From an uncultured Sulfurimonas sp. (lineage in GTDB: Bacteria > Campylobacterota > Campylobacteria > Campylobacterales > Sulfurimonadaceae): 64,000 nt of DNA. Below are positions 27,092 to 37,110 of this stretch, one piece after another. Within the stretch, counting starts at the first letter, position 1. Each line of letters starts with the position of its first letter. The notes beneath the pieces were generated by a model, which had not been told where the DNA came from, made no database searches, and worked only from the letters and a program-made list of their open reading frames with translations. The stretch is taken from positions 1,873,781 to 1,937,780 of the forward strand of contig NZ_OY759725.1 of assembly GCF_963662755.1 (NCBI RefSeq), in the 5' to 3' direction. The position numbers and the translations under genes were made by a program.

Positions 27092-27991
27092 TTACCACTT
27101 TGTTGGGTTATATATTTTTTCATCTATATCTGACAACTCTTCTGTAATCTTTAAGAGAGTCAATTGATCAAGCTTTTTAAGAGAATTATAATTATAAATA
27201 TTTTCTTGTGCTTGTTCCATAGTATCACAGCCAAATAATAGCAATGAATCATTGGCTATAGAATCAACAAAACTTAAAGCTAACTTATTTTTATTTAAAC
27301 TAAATTCATCACATAGACATTCAAGTATCTCTATATACTTTTTTGCATGTTCTAAATTTTTAGGAATTTTATTTTGATCCATTAATAATAATCCTTGCAA
27401 AAAAACACTTCGTATAAAAATTAATTTATTTTTTTTTCTAGCTTTTTCAAACCAATTTAATGTAATAGCTCTTTGATCAAATAAATTGAATGGGATTTGT
27501 ATAATAGATATATTATCATTTTCAAGTGCTAAATCAAAATCTTCCGAACTATAAATCGATACCCCAAAATACTTAATTAACTTACGATCTATTAACTCTA
27601 ATATATTATCTGTATATTGACTATTCCATTTATATAACAATTCCGAATCATGTAACAATAAGCCAAATAAAGAATCCATCTTTAAATTTTCTAATGAAAC
27701 AGTTATATTTTTTTTTAAATTATTTTGAAATAAATCGGACTTTAATTTTGATATAACTAAAGTATCCTCAATATTAGATAATGCATTCCCCAAAACTTCT
27801 TCTGAATTACCATAAGCTTGTGCAGTATCAAAACAATTAATACCATTTTCACTAACAAAGTTAATAATTTTGTTGACATTAGCTTGTGTTGGTTTACCTA
27901 CTTTATTAGCTACACCATAATTTAATCCAAATTGAACTGTACCTAAAGATAGTTTTGATATTTTGTAACCATTAAAATTTATATATTTCAT
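27092..27991 (-). CDS. Aldo/keto reductase
   Basis: A 299-residue NAD(P)H-dependent oxidoreductase of the AKR fold: SLGTVQFGLNYGV at the N-terminus, GINCFDTAQAYGNSEEVLG with the catalytic Asp and Tyr, and FGCDTMEQAQEN near the C-terminus. It overlaps pseC by 4 bases (ATGA) and directly precedes the SpsF-fusion gene. Such reductases recur in nonulosonate loci next to SpsF and GSA-type aminotransferase genes; the substrate is not known. Confidence 0.85.
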   Translation of the reverse strand: MKYINFNGYKISKLSLGTVQFGLNYGVANKVGKPTQANVNKIINFVSENGINCFDTAQAYGNSEEVLGNALSNIEDTLVISKLKSDLFQNNLKKNITVSLENLKMDSLFGLLLHDSELLYKWNSQYTDNILELIDRKLIKYFGVSIYSSEDFDLALENDNISIIQIPFNLFDQRAITLNWFEKARKKNKLIFIRSVFLQGLLLMDQNKIPKNLEHAKKYIEILECLCDEFSLNKNKLALSFVDSIANDSLLLFGCDTMEQAQENIYNYNSLKKLDQLTLLKITEELSDIDEKIYNPTKW

Positions 27992-29112
27992 TTTAAAACC
28001 TCATATAGTGTTTTAATCACATACTTTTGTTCTTCATCACTTAATAATGGATACATAGGAAGAGAAAAGCACTCTTCATAGTACTTATCCATAACAGGAG
28101 TTATTTCTCCTCCATAACCTATAGATTTATAGTACGGTTGCTTGTTTATAGGGATATAATGTAGTTGAATACCTATGCTTTTTTCTTTAAGATTTATAAA
28201 TAATTCTTCTTTTGAAATACTTAGTTTAGAAAAATCAACTTGAACTACATATAGATGATAAGATGATTTTCCATCAAAAGTATAAAGAGGTTTTACTAGC
28301 GTATTAGTAAATGCTTCATCATAATTTTTTGCTATATCTATTCTTCTTTGTAAAAAATCTACTTGTTTTTTTAGTTGAGTTAAACCCAATGCGCATTGTA
28401 TGTCTGTTATACGATAGTTGAAACCTAACTCACGCATCTCATATTCCCATGGCTTCATATCTGGAGTTTTTACCATCCCATGAGCTCTAAGCATCAATAA
28501 CTTTTCATATATATCTTTGCTATTTGTAGTTACTGCTCCACCTTCTGCTGTAGTTAAATGCTTAACTGGATGAAAAGAAAATATACCACAATCACTATTT
28601 GTACAAGAACCTGATTTTATGCCATTGTACTCTGCACCTATAGAGTGAGCGTTATCTTCAAGTATAGTAACACCATAAGTCTCTTTTAGATGTTTTAGTT
28701 TTTCTTGATTTAACATACGACCACTAAAAGAAACTGCATATATAGCTTTTATGGTTTTATCTTTTTTTAGAGCATCTTCACATAAATCTAAGTCTATATT
28801 TCCATCATTTGCAATATCTACAAATACAGGTTTAGCTCCTACATAAAGTATGCTGTTTGATGTAGCTAAAAAGGAATTTGGAGTTGTTAGAACTTTATCG
28901 TCTTTTTTAAGTAGTGTCAAAGAAGCTAAGTGAAGAGCTGCTGTACCATTTGAGACTGCCACTACATACTTTGCTTCACAATATTCACTTAGCGCATCTT
29001 CAAACTCTTTTACTTTTGGACCAGTTGTTAAAAAGTCTGACTGCAGAGTTTTAACTACTGCATCTATATCATCTTGTTGGATATATTGCTTACCATAAGG
29101 GATAAAGTTCAT
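27988..29112 (-). CDS. pseC: UDP-4-amino-4,6-dideoxy-N-acetyl-altrosamine transaminase
   Basis: A 374-residue DegT/DnrJ-fold PLP enzyme that aminates the PseB product at C4. The opening FIPYGKQYIQQDDIDAVV and SDFLTTGPKVKEFE are characteristic of PseC; CGIFSFHPVKHLTTAEGG contains the PLP lysine. ELGFNYRITDIQCALG is typical of the family. It follows pseB after one base and overlaps the aldo/keto reductase gene by 4 bases. Confidence 0.95.
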   Translation of the reverse strand: MNFIPYGKQYIQQDDIDAVVKTLQSDFLTTGPKVKEFEDALSEYCEAKYVVAVSNGTAALHLASLTLLKKDDKVLTTPNSFLATSNSILYVGAKPVFVDIANDGNIDLDLCEDALKKDKTIKAIYAVSFSGRMLNQEKLKHLKETYGVTILEDNAHSIGAEYNGIKSGSCTNSDCGIFSFHPVKHLTTAEGGAVTTNSKDIYEKLLMLRAHGMVKTPDMKPWEYEMRELGFNYRITDIQCALGLTQLKKQVDFLQRRIDIAKNYDEAFTNTLVKPLYTFDGKSSYHLYVVQVDFSKLSISKEELFINLKEKSIGIQLHYIPINKQPYYKSIGYGGEITPVMDKYYEECFSLPMYPLLSDEEQKYVIKTLYEVLK

Positions 29113-29113
29113 T

Positions 29114-31214
<2,101 letters not shown>

Positions 31215-31790
31215 TTATTTTATTACCTCTAAATTATCATTTACTATTTTATATCTACTATTATCAAAGCTATCTACTGCTTCATTGTTTTCATCAAATT
31301 TTAGTGTATTTCCAGCGATAGATACCCATCCTATCTGTTTAGCAGGAACTCCTACCATAAGGGCATAAGGTTTAACATCTTTATTCACAACTGCTCCACT
31401 TCCTATAAGTGCATACTCACCTATAGTAGTACCACATACTACTGTAGCATTCGCACCGATTGAACAACCTTTTTTAAGAAGTGTTTTTTTAAACTCTTCA
31501 CGTCTTACTATAAAAGATCTTGGGTTCACTACATTTGTAAAAACCATTGAAGGTCCAAGGAAAACATCATTTTTTACTTCGACACCTTCATAAATAGAGA
31601 TATTATTTTGAACTTTAACGCCATTTCCTATATTGACTTTTGGCCCTACTACACAGTTTTGTCCAAAAGAACAGTTAGAACCAATATTTGAACCACTTAA
31701 AATATGTGAAAAATGCCATATTTTAGTGTCATCGCCTATAGTTACATTATCATCTACATATGAAGATTCATGTGCAAAAAACTTAGTCAT
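31215..31790 (-). CDS. wbpD: UDP-3-amino-uronic acid N-acetyltransferase
   Basis: A 191-residue left-handed beta-helix acetyltransferase with an N-terminal [21 protein letters not shown] opening (WbpD/WlbB type), followed by hexapeptide repeats and the cap [15 protein letters not shown]. It acetylates the 3-amino group of the uronic acid. ATGA overlap with the dehydrogenase gene upstream; adjacent wbpE-like gene downstream. Confidence 0.92.
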   Translation of the reverse strand: MTKFFAHESSYVDDNVTIGDDTKIWHFSHILSGSNIGSNCSFGQNCVVGPKVNIGNGVKVQNNISIYEGVEVKNDVFLGPSMVFTNVVNPRSFIVRREEFKKTLLKKGCSIGANATVVCGTTIGEYALIGSGAVVNKDVKPYALMVGVPAKQIGWVSIAGNTLKFDENNEAVDSFDNSRYKIVNDNLEVIK

Positions 31791-32755
31791 GAGATAATTT
31801 TTTTACAAAATGGATGATATTCACCTTTTAGTCCTATTGCATCTGTATTTCGTATAGTTGAAACTGTTCTTATACTTCCATAAGCTTCATCTAGTCCAAA
31901 ACCATTTCCAGCTAGTATCTCTTCATAAGATCTTGTATGTAAGTCCTTGAATCCACCTGAAAACTCTATCTCGTCACCATCAACTGTGATACTTCTAAAA
32001 GTAGTTTGACCTTGTTCTTTTATATCAGTTGGTAAATAATCATAATTTACAGATAGGAACCATCTTACGGTTGCATGCTTAAGTTTAAAACTACCTGCAT
32101 TTGCATCTGGTGTTTTAAGATGTACTATATTTTCTTCTACATCTCCAAATATCCAACAAAGCATATCATAAAAATGTACTCCAATATTTGAAGCTATTCC
32201 ACCTGATTTAGCCTCATCGCCTTTCCAAGATACAAAGTACCATTTCCCTCTACTTGTAAGGTATGTTAAATCTATATCATATACTTTGTTTGGGTTTTGT
32301 TCTAACTCTTTTTGAACTTTTTCTTTTAATGCTATAATAGAAGGATGAAGTCTTAGTTGCAATATGTTGTTTACTTTTTTTCCTGTTTCTTGTTCTATTA
32401 CTTTTAATTGGTCTATATTGTGGGGATTAAGTACAAGCGGTTTTTCACAAATAGCATCTGCTCCACTTTTAAGTGCAAATCTAATATGTGCATCATGAAG
32501 ATAGTTTGGAGTTGTGATTGCCATATAGTCTATTTTTTTCTCATTTTCTCTATGCCATTTATCTACAAATCTATCAAATCGCTCAAATTCAGTAAAAAAA
32601 CTAGCCTGTGGAAAATGGCTATCCATAATTCCAATTCCATCATAAGGATCTAATGCTGCAACTAATGTGTTACCTGTGTCAGTTATAGCTTGCATATGTC
32701 TTGGTGCTATATATCCTGAAGCTCCTATTAGGGCAAAGTTTTTGATATTATTCAT
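31787..32755 (-). CDS. wbpB: UDP-GlcNAcA 3-dehydrogenase (Gfo/Idh family)
   Basis: A 322-residue NAD-dependent oxidoreductase: [18 protein letters not shown] at the N-terminus (dinucleotide fold), [11 protein letters not shown] (catalytic EKP) and [20 protein letters not shown]. In the known Wbp pathway it oxidises C3 of UDP-GlcNAcA for amination by WbpE. The start at 32755 is chosen over 32767 because GGAG lies 6 bases before it and the two stops/starts interlock as TAATG. Confidence 0.92.
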   Translation of the reverse strand: MNNIKNFALIGASGYIAPRHMQAITDTGNTLVAALDPYDGIGIMDSHFPQASFFTEFERFDRFVDKWHRENEKKIDYMAITTPNYLHDAHIRFALKSGADAICEKPLVLNPHNIDQLKVIEQETGKKVNNILQLRLHPSIIALKEKVQKELEQNPNKVYDIDLTYLTSRGKWYFVSWKGDEAKSGGIASNIGVHFYDMLCWIFGDVEENIVHLKTPDANAGSFKLKHATVRWFLSVNYDYLPTDIKEQGQTTFRSITVDGDEIEFSGGFKDLHTRSYEEILAGNGFGLDEAYGSIRTVSTIRNTDAIGLKGEYHPFCKKIIS

Positions 32756-34029
32756 TATAATCTCCATGTAGGTTTTTTAAGTATCCCTTTTATATCTATT
32801 AAAATTTCATCTCCATTTGAAATGCTATGATAATCTTCTTGAGTCAGTTTTACAAAATGATTGTGTGCAACTGCTACGATTATAGAGTCATATTTTTTAT
32901 CTTCCTCAAATGGATTTTTTTCCATAAGCGTATGATGAAAGTGAAGTTTAGTTTCTTCTAGGTCCACCCATGGATCATAGATATCTACATTAACTCCATA
33001 TTCTTCAAGCTCATTAACTATGTCAGTTACTTTTGTATTTCTAAGATCCGGGCAATCTTCTTTAAAAGTAACTCCAAGTACAAGTATATTCGTATCTTTT
33101 ATTTTTTTACCATTTTTAATCATAAGCTTAATTGTTTTTTCTGCTATGTATTTTCCCATACCATTATTTATTTGTCTTGCACCAAGAATTAAGTTTGGCG
33201 TGTAGCCCAGCTCTTCTGCTTTAAATGTAAGATAGTATGGATCCACTCCTATACAGTGACCTCCTACAAGGCCTGGTTTTAGTTTTATGAAGTTCCACTT
33301 TGTTGCTGCTGCTTCTATTACTTCGTTTGTATCTATCCCCACATTATCAAAAATTAATGCTAGCTCATTTATAAGTGCAATATTTACATCTCTTTGAGTG
33401 TTTTCTATAACTTTACTTGCTTCTGCTACTTTTATAGATGTAGCTTTAAAAGTACCTGCTTTTATAACTGAAGAATATAAATCATCTACTACTGTTGCTA
33501 TTTGTGGCGTTGAACCTGATGTTACTTTTAGTATTTTTGTAACTGTGTGTTCTTTATCACCTGGATTGATTCTCTCTGGACTATAACCTGCAAAGAAGTC
33601 TGTATTAAATCTAAGATTTGATGTTCTTTCTAGTTCTGGTACACAAACCTCTTCTGTAACACCTGGATATACTGTAGATTCGTAGATAACTATGTCATCT
33701 TTTTTTAGAACTTTTCCTATCATTTGAGATGATTTAATAAGTGGAGTTAAATCAGGTCTATTTGTACTATCTATTGGAGTTGGTACAGTTACGATATAAA
33801 CATTACAATCTTCTATATCTTTTAAATCTAAAGAAAACTTCATACCATTTTGTATTGATTCTTTAACTTGAGTTTCAGAAAGTTCTAGTGTTCTATCAAA
33901 ACCGTTATTTAACTCTTCAATTCTTGATTGATTTATATCAAAACCTACTACTTGATATTTTTCACTAAAAGCATGAGCTAATGGAAGCCCTACATATCCT
34001 AGTCCTATAATACATATCTTTTTATTCAT
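32755..34029 (-). CDS. wbpA: UDP-N-acetylglucosamine 6-dehydrogenase (WbpA/WbpO type)
   Basis: A 424-residue NAD-dependent nucleotide-sugar dehydrogenase. ICIIGLGYVGLPLAHAF is the Rossmann loop; LKPGLVGGHCIGVDPYYLT carries the catalytic cysteine; VLGVTFKEDCPDLRNTK is the C-terminal substrate motif. It oxidises the C6 hydroxyl of UDP-GlcNAc (or an epimer) to the uronate, opening the Wbp branch. It follows the EPS regulator gene after 26 bases and is the first enzyme gene of the operon. Confidence 0.92.
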   Translation of the reverse strand: MNKKICIIGLGYVGLPLAHAFSEKYQVVGFDINQSRIEELNNGFDRTLELSETQVKESIQNGMKFSLDLKDIEDCNVYIVTVPTPIDSTNRPDLTPLIKSSQMIGKVLKKDDIVIYESTVYPGVTEEVCVPELERTSNLRFNTDFFAGYSPERINPGDKEHTVTKILKVTSGSTPQIATVVDDLYSSVIKAGTFKATSIKVAEASKVIENTQRDVNIALINELALIFDNVGIDTNEVIEAAATKWNFIKLKPGLVGGHCIGVDPYYLTFKAEELGYTPNLILGARQINNGMGKYIAEKTIKLMIKNGKKIKDTNILVLGVTFKEDCPDLRNTKVTDIVNELEEYGVNVDIYDPWVDLEETKLHFHHTLMEKNPFEEDKKYDSIIVAVAHNHFVKLTQEDYHSISNGDEILIDIKGILKKPTWRL

Positions 34030-34055
34030 CTATTCTCCAATTTTAGTTAAACTCA

Positions 34056-34364
34056 TTATTCATATTTTTTATACTCTTTAAGCTCTTTTTGAAGCTCTTC
34101 ATACTCTTCTTTTTTTCTTTTTATAAACTTCTCAGTGAGATTTATTTTCTCCTCAATCCCTTTTTTTGTAAGCAAATATGAGTATTTTCTTTTGTCATCT
34201 GAGTTTGTAAAGTTTTCGTATTTTACTAGTCCTTTATCTACGAGTGCTTTGAGTATATAGTTGACTTTTCCTACGCTACAACCTATCTCTTTAGCAATAG
34301 AAGGCTGAGATACATTTTCTTTTATAGCTCGTAGTATTTGTAGGTCGTTGTATTCGTTGGTCAA
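34056..34364 (-). CDS. MarR-family EPS-associated transcriptional regulator
   Basis: A 102-residue winged-helix protein: a helix-turn-helix with SQPSIAKEIGCSVGKVNYILK, a wing (SDDKRKYSYLLTKKG), then a C-terminal coiled coil (~75-102) rich in Lys/Glu. It fits the small MarR-type family that heads many exopolysaccharide loci. The start is TTG at 34364 with AGGA 8 bases upstream; no ATG is in place. It is the first gene of the ~24.7-kb sugar operon and may regulate it through the inverted repeat upstream (inference). Confidence 0.85.
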   Translation of the reverse strand: MTNEYNDLQILRAIKENVSQPSIAKEIGCSVGKVNYILKALVDKGLVKYENFTNSDDKRKYSYLLTKKGIEEKINLTEKFIKRKKEEYEELQKELKEYKKYE

Positions 34365-34373
34365 AAATATTTC

Positions 34374-34496
34374 CTCTTGAGTTTATAATCATTCAATTTT
34401 TGAAAGTGTATCTATATCTAGCTTTGAGTTAGCAAAATGTTTTTAAAAAACAACTTTCAATATTTTTTAAACATATATTATAAACACACTCAAGAA
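34374..34496. repeat. Nested inverted repeats upstream of the EPS operon
   Basis: CTCTTGAG-TTTATAAT (34374-34389) is mirrored by ATTATAAAC-ACACTCAAGA (34477-34495) with a short bulge. An inner pair, TTTTTGAAAGTGT (~34398-34409) and AACTTTCAATATTT (~34453-34466), nests inside. One outer arm contains the putative -10; the other touches the ribosome site of the regulator gene. They may be paired operators or a long leader fold. Confidence 0.5.
34477..34482 (-). promoter_or_regulatory. Putative -10 of the polysaccharide operon
   Basis: Minus-strand TATAAT (context GTTTATAATATATG) about 113 bases before the TTG start of the MarR-type regulator, with transcription expected near 34470. No -35 is obvious. 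The 226-base gap between this regulator and the DUF445 gene holds nothing else recognisable; no JUMPstart/ops element was found. Confidence 0.4.
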
Positions 34497-34590
34497 AATA
34501 GTAGCATTAGAAGAAACCACTTTCTAGTTTATCGCAAAACTTTGTAGTAAAATTTATAACTTCATTTTCTTATATGCCTACAAATATGGC

Positions 34591-35301
34591 TTATAAAAGC
34601 AGTGAACTAGTTAATCCAATAACGCCACCAAAAACCCCTCCCCAAATAACAAGCCACTCAAGATGCTCTTTGATTAGTTTTTGGATGATTTCTTTTACTA
34701 TTTGTGGTGTTAGTTCATTTAGTCTTGCATCTATGACTTTTTCTATGGAGTTAAGCATATCATCGCTTAGTGGTGAGTTTTGCATGTGGTTTTGTAGTGT
34801 TTGGTCGAATGCATCTGAGGATACTATCTTTACAACGGCTGATTTCATTTTTAGTGAAAATGGCTCACGAAGACCTTCAAGTGCACTCTCTCCACCAAAC
34901 ATTCCAAGCATCCCACCAAAAGAAGATTCCATAACTGTTTTACTTAGTGCATCAAAGGCTGGAGTGAAGTCTGTTTCTTGTATGATTGGTTCTAGGTTTA
35001 TCTTTTTTTCTTCATTTTTAAAAAAATTGTCTAGTTGTTCTTTTGTGAAAAACTCATTCATCATAAGATTTTTTATTGACTCTTTAAATGCTTCAAATCT
35101 AAGAGGAATAACTCCAGAACCATATAGAAAAGGAACTTTTTCAAAAAGCATATGAATAGCAAGATGGTTAGTAAGAGCGCCTGAGAGTGCAAAAAGACCT
35201 GCAAAAAGAAGTAAAGAACTATATTCATTAGGTATAACAAATGATAAAGCTGTTAAAATAACAGCAATAAAATGGGTAGTAAAACTTTTATTTAGTTTCA
35301 A
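34591..35301 (-). CDS. DUF445-family membrane protein
   Basis: A 236-residue protein with two N-terminal hydrophobic helices containing GALTNHLAIHMLFEKVPFLYG (the conserved TNxLAIxMLF signature of DUF445), a central soluble helical region, and a C-terminal membrane helix (WLVIWGGVFGGVIGLTSSLLL). DUF445 proteins have no settled function. The start is TTG at 35301 with AGGAG 7 bases upstream. It is divergent from the next unit, with a 58-base shared promoter region. Confidence 0.85.
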   Translation of the reverse strand: MKLNKSFTTHFIAVILTALSFVIPNEYSSLLLFAGLFALSGALTNHLAIHMLFEKVPFLYGSGVIPLRFEAFKESIKNLMMNEFFTKEQLDNFFKNEEKKINLEPIIQETDFTPAFDALSKTVMESSFGGMLGMFGGESALEGLREPFSLKMKSAVVKIVSSDAFDQTLQNHMQNSPLSDDMLNSIEKVIDARLNELTPQIVKEIIQKLIKEHLEWLVIWGGVFGGVIGLTSSLLL

Positions 35302-35359
35302 GATAATCTCCTAAATTTTAAACGTGATTATACTAAAAATATATCAAACACGAGGCTCT

Positions 35360-36145
35360 ATGTACAAATTTATAAATCAACATAAACTTACTAAAATTGA
35401 AGCAAATTTTTTAGCATTGATAATTTCACAAGTAGAGATGCAAGACCAAAAATTTAAATGTTACATTATAAACAGATCTGAATTTCCACACGAGCTTGAC
35501 TTTAAAACATTTTTCTCAAAACCATTAAAAATCATCGAAGAAGATAGTACTTTTATAACTAACTATTTTACGACTATAGAGATGCAAACCCATTTTTACA
35601 GAGTCTCTATATCTGAAAAATTAAAACCATATTTGGCTGAGTTAAACAAGCGTTATGACATAGATGCTTTGCAAAGTCTTTTTACTCATGAAAAAACAAA
35701 AGAGATAGTTCAAAAAAGTAAGAGTGTATCAAGTAAAGATGATGAAGCGGAGTATAATCTCAAGATAAAAAGAGTAGTAAATTTCTTTGATCAAGAGAGA
35801 AAAAAACTACAAGCAAACTATGTAAGAAAAGAGTTTAAAAACACAGATGCACAGTATTCGCTTAGAATCCATCTAAAAGAGAGTGGACGAACACCTGAGA
35901 TGTTTTTTGACGCTATAAGATGGCTTTTTTCAAACAATCCTAAAGCTGCCTTTCATAGAGACTACATAATGAATATAGCAAAACTTATAGAGCATTTTAA
36001 TACTCTAGAACACCAAGCGATGCACTCAAAAGAAGCTATAGAGTTTAATGAAGAGGCTCAAACATGGTCAAATATATATAAAAAACAGGGTCTCTCAGAT
36101 GAGCAGATACTAGAAAAACTAAGAGAAGCAGGCTATATAAAATGA
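35360..36145 (+). CDS. Unknown protein with a possible Rep_3-like winged-helix N-terminus
   Basis: A 261-residue soluble protein. The first ~90 residues (KLTKIEANFLALIISQVEMQ... then FYRVSISEKLKPYLAEL) resemble the N-terminal winged helix of plasmid Rep_3 initiators. The middle is charged and helical (~125-150). The C-terminal part (IHLKESGRTPEMFFDAIRWL...) recalls replication-associated helical domains. Both likenesses are by eye only. The ATG at 35360 is chosen, with GAGG upstream, over 35324. It is the first of three tightly packed unknown genes, overlapping the next by 4 bases. Confidence 0.7.
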   Translation: MYKFINQHKLTKIEANFLALIISQVEMQDQKFKCYIINRSEFPHELDFKTFFSKPLKIIEEDSTFITNYFTTIEMQTHFYRVSISEKLKPYLAELNKRYDIDALQSLFTHEKTKEIVQKSKSVSSKDDEAEYNLKIKRVVNFFDQERKKLQANYVRKEFKNTDAQYSLRIHLKESGRTPEMFFDAIRWLFSNNPKAAFHRDYIMNIAKLIEHFNTLEHQAMHSKEAIEFNEEAQTWSNIYKKQGLSDEQILEKLREAGYIK

Positions 36146-36663
36146 GCATAAAAGAAGCAAAGCTAATAATAAACGAGTACGATTTAAGTGCTGATGAAGA
36201 TACTTACGAGATAGTTTTAGAATCCATAAACAAGTTTGGTTCGGCTAGAAATGTTTTGATAGAGGGATTAAAACCTGAGTATAAGTACTTAAAAAAAGTC
36301 TCTAAACTCTTAGCTATGTTAGATGAAAAACCTATTTTTGATACACAAGCAGAAGATATAAGTAAATTGATGTATAAAATATATAAAACAGTCTCAAACG
36401 ATAGTGCATCTAGTGGAGAGGATTTTACAAAACTAATGGCTAGCATAAATGTAAGAAAAACATTTAATCCATCTGATATGGAGTTGTGGGTTATGAATTA
36501 TATTGGTGGTAGAGAGTTAATAGCAAATATAACACTTCAAGAACCAAATCAGTTAAAAAGACGGATTTTAGAAGCTATAAAAAAGTATCAAAAACTAACA
36601 GAGATGCCATCAACTTTAGCGATTGGAAATAACGCTATAAACAACTTAACAACGATAGGATAA
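36142..36663 (+). CDS. Unknown helical protein, second gene of the cassette
   Basis: A 173-residue, all-helical soluble protein without signal or membrane segments. Segments such as FGSARNVLIEGLKPEYKYLKK and FNPSDMELWVMNYIGGREL give no recognised domain. The start ATG overlaps the preceding stop (ATGA) and the next gene begins 3 bases after its stop, so the three proteins are probably made together and may form a complex. Confidence 0.7.
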   Translation: MSIKEAKLIINEYDLSADEDTYEIVLESINKFGSARNVLIEGLKPEYKYLKKVSKLLAMLDEKPIFDTQAEDISKLMYKIYKTVSNDSASSGEDFTKLMASINVRKTFNPSDMELWVMNYIGGRELIANITLQEPNQLKRRILEAIKKYQKLTEMPSTLAIGNNAINNLTTIG

Positions 36664-36666
36664 ATA

Positions 36667-37107
36667 ATGAAAGCAGAGAGTTACAAACTTTTTAAAAGTG
36701 CAAGTATAGATGAGATAACAGAAGTTTTAGCAAAAGAGTTAAAAACACGAAATGAACAAGCGTTCTGGGCTGATAAAGTCATACCTTTTACAGAGGCAAT
36801 ATTAAGTGTTCTTATACCTTTAAGAGATGCTAATGCTCTTTATACTCCAGAGGGAGCTAGTGCATCTGAGTTGACTCCAGAGCTATTTTTTAAATGGAGT
36901 GATTTTGTTAGTTTAAAGTCTTTAGCTTTTAAAATTCAAAGAACAAATGCTGCGCAAGATGAGTCAAAAACAAATATTGACCTTAAAATATTGGGTGATT
37001 ATTTAAGTCGATACAATGTAAATCTTGAAAATGAGCTTCTTGATTTTCCTATAGCAAACTACAATTTACACCAAGGTGTAAGTAATGTTATAAAATCATT
37101 GTTATAA
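36667..37107 (+). CDS. Unknown protein, third gene of the cassette
   Basis: A 146-residue soluble protein with segment TRNEQAFWADKVIPFTEAILSV near the N-terminus and an acidic, helical remainder. No domain recognised. It sits 3 bases after the second cassette gene and 3 bases before the RND transporter start, so the cassette and transporter appear to form one operon. No link to transport is evident in the sequence. Confidence 0.7.
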   Translation: MKAESYKLFKSASIDEITEVLAKELKTRNEQAFWADKVIPFTEAILSVLIPLRDANALYTPEGASASELTPELFFKWSDFVSLKSLAFKIQRTNAAQDESKTNIDLKILGDYLSRYNVNLENELLDFPIANYNLHQGVSNVIKSLL

Positions 37108-37110
37108 ATT

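Noticed and set aside
34365..34590. JUMPstart/ops element for RfaH-type antitermination
   Set aside because: No GGCGGTAGCGT-like sequence is present on either strand.
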